This document shows positions 8,143 to 15,612 of a stretch of 64,000 nt of DNA, piece after piece. Location: contig CAVVPS010000018.1 in NCBI GenBank assembly GCA_963750195.1, positions 310,001-374,000 on the forward strand, written 5' to 3'. The DNA is from AP-15 sp963750195 (GTDB lineage: Bacteria; Pseudomonadota; Alphaproteobacteria; ATCC43930; CGMCC-115725). Under the pieces are notes generated by a model. That model was not told the DNA's origin and searched no databases. It saw nothing but the letters and a program-made list of their open reading frames with translations. Each line of letters begins with the position of its first letter. Positions within the stretch are counted from its first letter, which is position 1. The position numbers and the translations under genes were made by a program.

Positions 8143-9086
8143 TGTGGCGCGATCGTAAGCAGCGCAAGCGCATCCACCAACCGCGCCCGCGGCGCGAGTG
8201 CGTCGGCGAACTGGTCCAGGTCGACGGCAGCGAGCACTGGTGGTTCGAGGATCGCGGGCCGCAATGCACCTTGCTGGTGTTCGTCGACGATGCGACCAGC
8301 CGGCTGATGCATCTGCAGTTTGTCGAGAGCGAGTCGACTTTCGCCTATTTTCACGCGGCGCGCGCCTATCTGGAGGCCTGGGGCAAGCCGGTGGCGTTTT
8401 ACAGCGACAAGCACGGGGTGTTCCGGGTCAACCACCCAGGCGCGCTTGGCGGCGACGGCATGACCCAGTTTGGCCGCGCCCTGCACGCGCTCAACATCGA
8501 CATCATTTGCGCCAATTCGAGCCCGGCCAAGGGCCGGGTCGAGCGCGCCAACAAGACCTTGCAGGACCGCCTGGTCAAGGAATTGCGGCTGGCTGACGCG
8601 GCCACCCTGGCGGAAGGCAACGCCCTGCTGCCTGCTTTCATCGCCGACTACAACGCGCGCTTTGCCAAAGCGCCGGCCAACAGCAAGGATTTGCACCGGC
8701 GGCTGCGCCCCGGCGACGATCTCGACGACGCGTTTGCCTGGAAGGAGGAGCGCACCCTGTCGCGGGCATTGACCCTGCAGTATGACAAGGTGCTGTTCAT
8801 CCTGGAGCCGAGCGAACCGGCCAAGGCGGCGATCGGCAAGCGGGTCACCGTGGTTGATTATCCTGATGGCCGGCTGGCAATCCGTTACCGCGGGGTCGAA
8901 CTGGCGTATCGGACCTTTGATAAAATTCGCCAAGTCTCGCAGGCCGCGATCGTCGAGAATAAACAGCTCGGCGCCGCGCTTGCCTTCATCCGCGCGGAGC
9001 AGCTGCGTCGCGAGCCCGAACATCGCAGCGATCGCGCCCCGCGCCGTCGCGATCAGCACAACCCTCGTCTGTTCAAAGTCGGCTGA
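8143..9086 (+). pseudogene. ISNCY transposase, C-terminal catalytic part (interrupted)
   Basis: Continues the transposase after the IS3 insertion: WRDRKQRKRIHQPRPRRECV, then GELVQVDGSEHWWFEDRGP (first catalytic D), FVDDATSRLM, YSDKHGVF (second D) and the SPAKGRVERANKTLQDRLVK block with the catalytic E. Next come an ADYNARFAK segment and a C-terminal domain typical of ISNCY (ISBj12-like) transposases. It has about 314 codons to TGA 9084-9086 and no further lesion. It cannot be expressed as part of a whole transposase while IS3 is present. Confidence 0.87.
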
Positions 9087-9223
9087 GGCGCTCTACGAGC
9101 CGGGCGGGGCCGAGCCCGCCCGGTAAAACAAAACCGGTGCGGTTTCGAGCGTCCGTACCGCGGGCGCCGGTCGGGCGCTGCGCTACGCCGGGGCTCCGCG
9201 CCCGCCCGCCGCCCGCCCTCAGC

Positions 9224-9277
9224 GCACTGACATTTCTAAATTGGGGAAATCACTGACATCTCTATCTGGGCTGGACA
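9224..9277 (-). repeat. right terminal inverted repeat of the ISNCY element
   Basis: Read on the minus strand it starts TGTCCAGCCCAGATAGAGAT and carries two ATGTCAGTG boxes around CCCCAATTTAGAA, mirroring the left end. Bases 9278-9283 (CTCCGG) outside it are the target duplication. Confidence 0.7.
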
Positions 9278-9894
9278 CTCCGGTCTTCAATCTCAACGGC
9301 ACGCCACCACGTCAGTGAAATCGCTTTTCCAGCCGCTGTAGCAGCTTGTTGAATGCGCCCACGTGCATAGTATTGGCCGCCTGTATGCAGCCCGATGTTA
9401 ATCACGTGCACCTTAGCCGATTGTGGTGCACTGGATTGAATCCATGTGGTCAAATCATGCAATATTCTATTGCCAGTAAATAACATGTCGTCAAGATATA
9501 TAAAGATATCACTTGCTGGACTTCCACACTGCGCGGCCGTAAATCCGCATGTTTTCTGAAGAGCATTGCTAAATAGGGCGAGCATGTCATGTTGGCTATG
9601 CCCGCCGCTCTGAATATCAAGAAACGATACATCATGCCAAAAGGCGCAAGGAGTCGCGCCTGTTATCTTGGGATTATTGACCAGATTCGACAAAAATTCT
9701 TCTACGCCGGTCTTTTTAATGTAAGATTGCCCTAGAACATGCCCCATTTCAGTTAGAATTGGTTCCTGAGCTGGCGTAGAAAATTGATTAATCCAGCGCT
9801 CTACATGTGCGGGCGTGGGGACTGGTATTTCACCGGGCCGATAGTCGGTGATTATTGTAGCTATGGATTGCAGGAGACGGGTTCGCTCGCTCAT
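9278..9894 (-). pseudogene. N-terminal half of PRTase-CE gene (phosphoribosyltransferase-like conflict protein)
   Basis: 205 native residues from ATG 9894 (AAGGTG upstream). Translation runs a few codons into the transposon and stops at 9262. The diagnostic motif is DIFIYLDDMLFTGNRILHDL (residues 129-148): a hydrophobic strand, the acidic pair D135-D136 and the TG loop that grips the ribose phosphate in type I phosphoribosyltransferases. The downstream C-terminal half at 5995-6364 restores a 326-residue PRTase-CE protein. This domain was named for its presence in prokaryotic conflict (defence) loci; its substrate is unknown. The partner NADAR gene and the divergent helicase suggest an immune function. 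Codon use and GC are lower than in neighbouring core genes, consistent with transfer. Confidence 0.75.
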
Positions 9895-10098
9895 TCGTCA
9901 CCTTAATCGTGTGCGCTCAGCGCCAGCCTGGCCATTGACAGCCCCCCGAAACGCTCACCGAACACAAGATTATGGATCAGGGATGGTGGCCTGCGACCAG
10001 TGCGCCAATGCGCGCCGAGAATTATTCGCCGCTGAAAATTCGGCATAACACCGCCCCCGGACCCGCACGCATCATACCAGAGCAGGCCCGGTTCCCTC

Positions 10099-10127
10099 TT
10101 GACTCTCTATCTGTCATTTGCTATCGT
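10099..10127 (+). promoter_or_regulatory. sigma70-type promoter of the helicase gene
   Basis: TTGACT (10099-10104), a 17-bp spacer and TATCGT (10122-10127). A transcript starting near 10134 would reach the ribosome site AGGAAGG (10145-10151) and ATG 10156 with a short leader of about 20 bases. Confidence 0.5.
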
Positions 10128-10155
10128 GTAGTGTCAGATGATGTAGGAAGGCACG

Positions 10156-12183
10156 ATGGACTCGGATGTTGGGTGGCGCTCCCTTGAAGAAACGGCGGAC
10201 CATTTGAGCATGGGGAAAACCGCACTCTATGCGCTTGCTCGCGACGGTCGGATACCGGCGCAGAAGATCGGTAAGAAGTGGGTTTTCGACAAAGCCGCCG
10301 TGGACGCTTGGGTTCGCGCAAACCAGCCACTTGAGGCGTTCTTTCTCAATCTTGACTTCAATATCGAGGCCAACGACGCGCTGCGTGACCCCCAGCGTGA
10401 GGGCTATCTTCGCACGTATGAGTTCTTTCGGGCGGGCAAAAACAAGGCCATCCTTCAGGAACCAGTCGGCTGCGGCAAGACAGGGCTTGCGTCTTTGCTT
10501 CCCCTCGGCCTTGCCGAAGGCCGCGTCCTTATTATTGCGCCCAATCTGACCATCAGGGACGGTCTGTACGAGGCTATGGACATCACCAACCGCCAGAAGT
10601 GTTTTTGGCGGAAAGCGGGAGTGTTGAGCCAAGACCAAATGATTGCGGGACCGCTCGCATGCACGCTCGATAGCGGCAATATCTCAGTAGCCACCAAATC
10701 GCACATCGTCATCACGAACATTCAGCAGCTCGCAACAAGCGTCGATAAATGGCTGACGCAGTTCCCCGAGAATTTCTTCGACATGATTATCATCGACGAG
10801 GCGCACCACAGCGCCGCAGTGAGCTGGCAAAAGGTCATCGAGCGCTTTCCGAACGCTAAGGTCATCCACATGACGGCGACGCCGTTCCGTAGTGACCGAC
10901 AGGAGATCGACGGCGAACTGGTGTACCGGTACTCGTTCCGCAGCGCCACGTTGAAAGGCTATATCAAGCGGCTGAAGGCTAGCTATGTGGCGCCACGTAT
11001 TGCGCTTGGCTTTTCGGACGCGCGCGGACGCTCCTACACCCTAGACGAAGTGCTGAAGCTGAAGGAAGAGGAATGGTTTAGCCGCGGCGTCGCGCTCGCC
11101 AGACTTTGTAACCAGCACATCGTCGACAGTAGCCTTGAGAAACTCGAAGAGGTACGGCTGAGCGGGACGCGACACCAGCTCATAGGGGTCGCATGCTCGA
11201 TTAGCCACGCGCGCGAGATCCGGTCGCTCTACCAAGAGCGGGGGTACAACGCCGATATCATCCATAGCAAGCAGAGCGACGACGAGCAGGCGGCGATCAT
11301 GAGCGCGCTTAGGAACGGTACGCTCGACTGCATCATTCAAGTGCAGATGCTGGGCGAGGGATTTGACCACCCTAAGCTGAGCGTGGCCGCTATTTTTCGC
11401 CCGTTTCGGAGCCTTGCTCCCTACATTCAATTCGTCGGCCGGATCATGCGCGTCATCGTGCAAAACGATCCGACGCACCCGGATAACGTCGGTCACATCG
11501 TCACCCATCTTGGCATGAACCTCGACCAGCGCCTGAAGGAGTTCAAGCAGTTCGAGAATGACGATCAGGCTTTCTGGGACAAGGTTATCAGCGGCGCCGA
11601 GCCGGAGGTGCCGCCAGCTGTCCGGGATGGTTCCGCGCGATTGACTGCCGGGGAACAAGTTGTCGTTCACGGCGAAATTGTTGAAGCCCTTTGGGAAGAG
11701 GACTTCACCACGGTCGAAGACCAGCAGATCATTGACGATTTGCGCGAACGATTGAAGTTGTACGGGCTCGATCCTAGTCAGGCCGAGGAAATGGTTAAGA
11801 AGGCGCAGGTGTCCCCTTTGCGCAAGCGCACCTCGTCAGAGCCGTTCCCCGTCCTGCCGCAACGTGAGTGGGAAGAGGCGAGAAAACGTCTAAATGAGCA
11901 AGCCAAACGTTTGGCAAAAATACTCCTTAATCATGTAGAGTTGTCCATGACGGGCACCGAGCTTACCTACAAGTATAAGTCATTAAAGTTGACTGGGAAA
12001 AGCAATTATGTGTCAGCTCTTATGATGGTGAACGCGGAAATCCAAAAGCGCCTCGGCAAAGACCGCGCAGAGGCAACCATAGACGAATTCCGTCAGGTGT
12101 TAGCTAATCTCGATGATCTACTTCAAACTCTCGTGAGGCGGGTCCGCAAGGCCAAGTCCGATTATGACAAAAATCAAACCTAG
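10156..12183 (+). CDS. HTH-SF2 (DEAH) helicase of an accessory system
   Basis: 675 residues. Residues 6-58 are an excisionase/MerR-like DNA-binding domain (SLEETADHLSMGKTALYALA, then GRIPAQKIGKKWVFDKAAVD). A superfamily 2 helicase core follows: Walker A PVGCGKTG (103-110, with VGCGKT rather than the usual GxGKT), DEAH at 214-217 (MIIIDEAHHSA), motif III MTATPF (239-244), motif V MLGEGFDHPKL (398-408) and motif VI QFVGRIMR (425-432). The remaining 240 residues are charged and helical, ending in a coiled-coil-like tail, and match no domain I know. Type I/III restriction translocases and defence helicases share this RecA pair. No nuclease motif is seen. It overlaps the zinc-ribbon gene by 20 bp, so the two are co-translated, and it is divergent from the PRTase-CE/NADAR pair. 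Confidence 0.85.
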   Translation: MDSDVGWRSLEETADHLSMGKTALYALARDGRIPAQKIGKKWVFDKAAVDAWVRANQPLEAFFLNLDFNIEANDALRDPQREGYLRTYEFFRAGKNKAILQEPVGCGKTGLASLLPLGLAEGRVLIIAPNLTIRDGLYEAMDITNRQKCFWRKAGVLSQDQMIAGPLACTLDSGNISVATKSHIVITNIQQLATSVDKWLTQFPENFFDMIIIDEAHHSAAVSWQKVIERFPNAKVIHMTATPFRSDRQEIDGELVYRYSFRSATLKGYIKRLKASYVAPRIALGFSDARGRSYTLDEVLKLKEEEWFSRGVALARLCNQHIVDSSLEKLEEVRLSGTRHQLIGVACSISHAREIRSLYQERGYNADIIHSKQSDDEQAAIMSALRNGTLDCIIQVQMLGEGFDHPKLSVAAIFRPFRSLAPYIQFVGRIMRVIVQNDPTHPDNVGHIVTHLGMNLDQRLKEFKQFENDDQAFWDKVISGAEPEVPPAVRDGSARLTAGEQVVVHGEIVEALWEEDFTTVEDQQIIDDLRERLKLYGLDPSQAEEMVKKAQVSPLRKRTSSEPFPVLPQREWEEARKRLNEQAKRLAKILLNHVELSMTGTELTYKYKSLKLTGKSNYVSALMMVNAEIQKRLGKDRAEATIDEFRQVLANLDDLLQTLVRRVRKAKSDYDKNQT

Positions 12184-12415
12184 AGGTCCGGTGCCGTCAT
12201 TGATCGGCGGCATGAACGGCAGGCCGAAGCGAGTATCGGTTCTGAAGAAATCTGAGTGCTCGCGCTGTCATACGTCGTTTGTAGCCGGGCAGACCTGTAT
12301 TGAAATCCCGCAGGTGGGCTTGGCGTATTCAACAGGGAAGCGCGTGTGCGATGAGTGTTTTCAGGGTATACTGAAAAAGACGTGCGAAGACCTTGAGGCG
12401 ATCAAGGTAATATAA
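12164..12415 (+). CDS. small zinc-ribbon protein paired with the helicase
   Basis: 83 residues starting at ATG 12164 inside the helicase gene. Four cysteines form two knuckles, SECSRCHTSF (C32, C35) and RVCDECFQGI (C62, C65), with C45 as a possible fifth ligand; this is the pattern of a treble-clef or zinc-ribbon module. The N-terminus is basic (MTKIKPRGP). I do not recognise a named family. The tight overlap points to a partner or nucleic-acid specificity subunit of the helicase. The stop codon lies at the right edge of the low-GC island. Confidence 0.65.
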   Translation: MTKIKPRGPVPSLIGGMNGRPKRVSVLKKSECSRCHTSFVAGQTCIEIPQVGLAYSTGKRVCDECFQGILKKTCEDLEAIKVI

Positions 12416-12962
12416 TTTTATTGCACGTGCGGCGGCGGATGGCGCCAAAAAGGGCGATGCCGGCCCCGAGCATGGCCAGCGAACCAGGCTCCGGAACCAC
12501 CACGCCGCCACTGAGGTAATCGAGCGACATCGCTGAGGCCGCGACGGCTACGTCGTAATCGACGCCGCTGCCGAGATCGCCGTTGCTCCAGAAGTTCACG
12601 ACCCGGCCGCCACCGATCTCGAAGAGCAGCCCGTAGATGTCCAAGAACCCGCCACCGAACGGGTAGTCGCTGGCCGTCGGCGGCGACCCGCCGGGCCAGA
12701 AGAGGTTGTCGTAGGTCAGGAAGCCGTTGTTAACGGCCGGTAGGCCCGTCGCTACTGCGAACCGGCTGAAGCTGTTCGGCGCCAGGAGGTTCCCCGGCTC
12801 CGGTGTCGCGAAGTTGGCATCCGCGCTCGGAAGGGTAATGCTCGCGCAAACGCGCAGAGGACCGCCCGCCCAGAGCCGCGGAAGCCGCGGATCTAGCCGA
12901 TCCTGAACCGCAGCGTCGCCGAACCTTCCTGGGACACACTTGATGGGAGTGCCGGTCGCCAA
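12402..12962 (-). pseudogene. PEP-CTERM protein remnant, N-terminus replaced
   Basis: The last part of the frame is a good exported-protein body (ASDYPFGGGFLDIYGLLFEI, then VVNFWSNGDLGSGVDYDV) ending in the PEP-CTERM sorting signal VPEPGSLAMLGAGIALFGAI plus RRR. The first 45 residues lack a signal peptide and do not resemble the family, so the original start is lost. The C-terminus is extended by TCNKIILP beyond the basic tail, as if the end of the island had cut in. PEP-CTERM proteins are processed by an exosortase, none of which lies in this window. Confidence 0.5.
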
Positions 12963-13242
12963 AACCGATTTGCCTAAGATTTAGGCAAGATGGATTCCAC
13001 AGGAGAGAATGTTAATCGTTTGTATCTATTCGTAACTCTCTAGTAACATGCGAAAATAACCTCGCATGTGGATAAGCCGTCATCAAAACGTGACATGAAC
13101 AGCGTGCTTTTCTCTTGCTTGTCTAACGATCAGGTTTATCATTAACGCATGGAAGGTGCCTGTCTCGCACCGGCGTTTGATGAGAACTCCTGACGCGATT
13201 GAATTGGTCCGCTTATTCCGCTTGCAACGAAAGGGTGAAGCC

Positions 13243-13866
13243 ATGATGAAAGCCTTCATGCGACAGTTGATGTTATCGGCGGGGATAGGGCTGTTTGCGG
13301 CGATCGGGGGGCACGCGGACGCGGGCACCATCACGTTCGACACGCAGCCGACGGGTACCTTCAGTTCGTTCATGGAAAGTGGCTACACAGTTACGGCGAT
13401 CCCCGGCAACCCGGGTGACACATCGACAATTCAGAATGTGGGGGGGACTAATCAGAACGTTCTCGTTGATGGCAATCCGAACGACGTCTTCGGCACATTA
13501 ACGGAAATCACCAGAACCGGCGGTGGGCTCTTTAGCCTGGTGTCGCTCGATGTGGCGAACCTCGACAACCCTGGCTCGCCAATTCCCGTCAGTCCAGGCA
13601 GTGGTTTCCGGATCGAGGTGAACGGTGTGCCCGGCGGCGACGACGTCTTCGGCCCTGGTTCGAGCACGTTCTCGACCGAAAGCCCCACCGATCTGACCAA
13701 TCTCACGGAACTCCTCGTAAACATCGTTAGCCTCTCAGGAGGCGCAACGTTCGCCGTCGACAATATCGTTCTTGCTAACGTCGCAGTCCCCGAGCCTGCC
13801 TCAATGGCGCTCCTTTGTGTCGGGTTAGTCGGCTTTGGTTTAATCCGGCGCCGCAAGTCCGGCTGA
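13243..13866 (+). CDS. PEP-CTERM sorting domain protein
   Basis: 207 residues from ATG 13243 (ATGATG; AAGGGTG ribosome site upstream; a longer frame from 13156 lacks such support). The signal peptide is MMKAFMRQLMLSAGIGLFAA with cleavage near GHADA-G. The middle is a Gly/Asp/Thr-rich beta domain beginning GTITFDTQPTGTFSSF and containing FSLVSLDVANL and FAVDNIVL, as in PEP-CTERM jelly-roll-like proteins. The C-terminus is VPEPASMALLCVGLVGFGLI-RRRKSG: PEP motif, transmembrane helix, basic tail. It is exported, anchored and probably cut by an exosortase, and may contribute to exopolysaccharide or surface structure. Confidence 0.8.
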   Translation: MMKAFMRQLMLSAGIGLFAAIGGHADAGTITFDTQPTGTFSSFMESGYTVTAIPGNPGDTSTIQNVGGTNQNVLVDGNPNDVFGTLTEITRTGGGLFSLVSLDVANLDNPGSPIPVSPGSGFRIEVNGVPGGDDVFGPGSSTFSTESPTDLTNLTELLVNIVSLSGGATFAVDNIVLANVAVPEPASMALLCVGLVGFGLIRRRKSG

Positions 13867-14047
13867 ACCATCGCGCGCGCGGCGACATGGTGGTACCTAC
13901 GCGGCTCATCGGTTGAATACCGTGCTGGCGCCACCGTCGGCTAACGTCGTCCGTTGCGGTTGCCTGAGGCGTCGGAGACCAGGCCGGCCTGTGGAACAGC
14001 GCCATCGCTGCCGCCAGAAAATGGTAAAGCGTGTTAAACGCGGCTAA

Positions 14048-14685
14048 ATGACCCTGGCACGCGGCACGGACCGGCTGGAGTCGGCTCGCCTCGTGCTGCG
14101 GCGGATCGCGCCGGACGATCTGGAGTTCTTCACGCGCATCCATGCGCTCCCCGAAGTCACGCAATATCTTTATCCCGGAGGCTGACGCGCTCACCCGAAG
14201 AGACCGCATTGTGGTTACAGTCCACTCTGGAGGGCTATGAGCAGCTGGCGCTTGGCTGTCTCGCGGTCCTGCGCAAGGAAGACGGCGCGCTGATCGGGCG
14301 CTGCGGCTTGACCGACCTTGTTGTCGAATCCGTGGCATCCGAGTACGGGGTTCGCAAGGGGTGGTTCGGGCGCGTCCGGGCGCCCGCTGCGGGTGCCCTG
14401 ACATTCGAGTGTGAGCTCAGTTACACGTTCGATCCGGCCGTCTGGGGCCAGGGTTTCGCGACCGAGGCAGTCGGTTGCGTCCGCGATTACGCGCGCGACG
14501 TGCTGCGGCTGCCGTACGCGATCTCGGCTATTCAGCCGCAAAACGCCCGCTCGCAGCGCGTCGCCGAACGCTTCGGCTTGGCCGCCGACGGCCAAATGGA
14601 AGTGGTCGGTCTGGTGTTTGATCGCTACGTGTGGCCGCTCGCGACCGGCGGTGCGACACGGCTCCAACCGGCATCCACGAAATAG
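14048..14685 (+). pseudogene. GNAT acetyltransferase (RimJ/RimL-like), frameshifted
   Basis: The frame from ATG 14048 reads TDRLESARLVLRRIAPDDLE to VTQYLYPGG and then hits TGA 14183. The continuation, in another frame, is RSPEETALWLQSTLEGYEQL, then ALIGRCGLTDL, ELSYTFDPAVWGQGFATEAV (acetyl-CoA binding loop), INPQN-type IQPQNARSQRVAERFGLA and VYGxxR-type VFDRYVWPL. Together they make a complete RimJ/RimL-type N-acetyltransferase of about 210 residues, broken by one indel near 14180-14190. It is inactive if the lesion is real. Confidence 0.7.
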
Positions 14686-14833
14686 TCCTAACTCGTACAG
14701 TCGCGCCGACCTACGGCCTTCCGCCACAATCCGGCGTTATGCTGACAGTCGGAAGAGGAGGCATCGGGTCAAGTGCGACGACTAGATTTATCGGCAGCCC
14801 TGCCGCGGCAGCGCTTTCTTGCCACCGCCACGG

Positions 14834-15024
14834 CAATTCCCGTCAATTCCCGGTTCGGGCAAAATAATTCCCGGTTAGGTCGGAATAAATTCCCGATTAT
14901 GCCACCACGGGAATTCACCCGTACGACGTTGATTTACTGGAGATTTTTCGAGGCTGATCGCGCCGTTTTTGGGCCGCGGCGGGAAATTCCCGGTTATTTT
15001 CCCGGTTGAACGGGAATTGACGGC
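14834..15024. repeat. cluster of short GGGAATT/AATTCCC repeats
   Basis: In 190 bp there are at least five AATTCCCG words, two inverted CGGGAATT words and near copies (TTTTCCCGG, GCGGGAAATT), spaced irregularly by about 10-50 bp. Similar 'ATTCCCGGTT' clusters recur between genes in many soil alphaproteobacterial sequences I have seen, often falsely translated as proteins rich in NREF/TGNF. No gene is supported in 14686-15031. Confidence 0.6.
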
Positions 15025-15031
15025 GCGGGGC

Positions 15032-15520
15032 TCACGGTTTGGCGATGGTCCAGTTGGGGTGCGTGTTGTAGAGCGAGACGGTCGCCAGGCCCATCTTGGC
15101 GCTGGCGTCCTTGATCTGCCGGCTGTAGGCGACATAGATCAAGGTGTCGTTCTTCTGGTCGTAGATCCGGCGCACCGCGATCGACTTGAAGAAGAGGCTC
15201 ATCCGCTGTGAAAAGATCTCCTCGCCCTTGGGGCCGAGGGCGATCTTGCCGACAGTAATCGGCCCGGTCTGACTGCAGGAAATCGCGCTGTTCGACGGGT
15301 TCTCGAACCAGTTCCCCTTGGTCAGCCGGTCAAGCACGCTGCGGTCGAAATGGACGACATGGCAGGTGACGCCGGCGATTTGCGGGTCGGCGAAGGCCTC
15401 GACGACCATGCCGTTGCCGGTCCAGTCGTTGCTGAAGCTGCCAACCTGTTCCGCCCGCGCCGCCGCAGCGCACAGGCAAAGCAGCGCCGCCGCCAATAGG
15501 TACGATAGATACGATTTCAT
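15032..15520 (-). CDS. creA: CreA family periplasmic protein
   Basis: 162 residues, matching the CreA family (about 155-160). The signal peptide is MKSYLSYLLAAALLCLCAAA ending RA-EQVGS. Conserved family parts are NDWTGNGMVVEAFADPQIAG, VTCHV, SNSAISCSQTGPI with the paired cysteines, and FFKSIAVRRIYDQKNDTLIY followed by VAYSRQI. The function is unknown despite its wide spread; the name comes from the E. coli creABCD locus. It stands alone here and is divergent from the MFS transporter at 15613. Confidence 0.9.
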   Translation of the reverse strand: MKSYLSYLLAAALLCLCAAAARAEQVGSFSNDWTGNGMVVEAFADPQIAGVTCHVVHFDRSVLDRLTKGNWFENPSNSAISCSQTGPITVGKIALGPKGEEIFSQRMSLFFKSIAVRRIYDQKNDTLIYVAYSRQIKDASAKMGLATVSLYNTHPNWTIAKP

Positions 15521-15612
15521 GTGATCATCCCTGCACGGCTCTGCCCGGCGAACTGATCAGCGCCGGGCGGCGCTGACCATGGCAGATTCCCCGCCCGGAG
15601 CGTTATCCCTCT

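Larger units (their letters stand above)
6365..9277 (+). mobile_element. ISNCY-type insertion sequence carrying a nested IS3 element
   Basis: Both ends start TGT and are imperfect inverted copies. The left end TGTAGGCGCAACGTGC and the reverse complement of the right end, TGTCCAGCCCAGATAG, both lead into ATGTCAGTG, a TCC block, CAATTT and a second AAATGTCAGT. The flanks are identical CTCCGG at 6359-6364 and 9278-9283, a 6-bp target duplication lying inside the PRTase-CE gene. Without the nested IS3 (1332 bp plus 3-bp duplication) the element is 1578 bp with a single 432-codon transposase gene. It is inserted opposite to the transcription of its host gene. Confidence 0.85.

Noticed and set aside
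7011..9086. A 691-residue plus-strand protein containing the ISNCY transposase end
   Set aside because: Its first 370 residues are the antisense of the IS3 orfA/orfB genes; only the part after 8143 is the interrupted transposase.
5995..9894. DarT-type ADP-ribosyltransferase as the partner of NADAR
   Set aside because: The rejoined protein has a phosphoribosyltransferase DD-x-x-FTGNR loop and no DarT (DUF4433) motifs.
14048..14685. TGA 14183 in the acetyltransferase read as selenocysteine
   Set aside because: Homology resumes in a different frame after the TGA, so it is a frameshift and not recoding, and there is no Cys position here in GNAT proteins.
14875..15135. Small protein with NRE/TGNF repeats over the GGGAATT cluster
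   Set aside because: The apparent repeats come from the nucleotide word AATTCCC read in a fixed frame; no ribosome site and overlap with creA.
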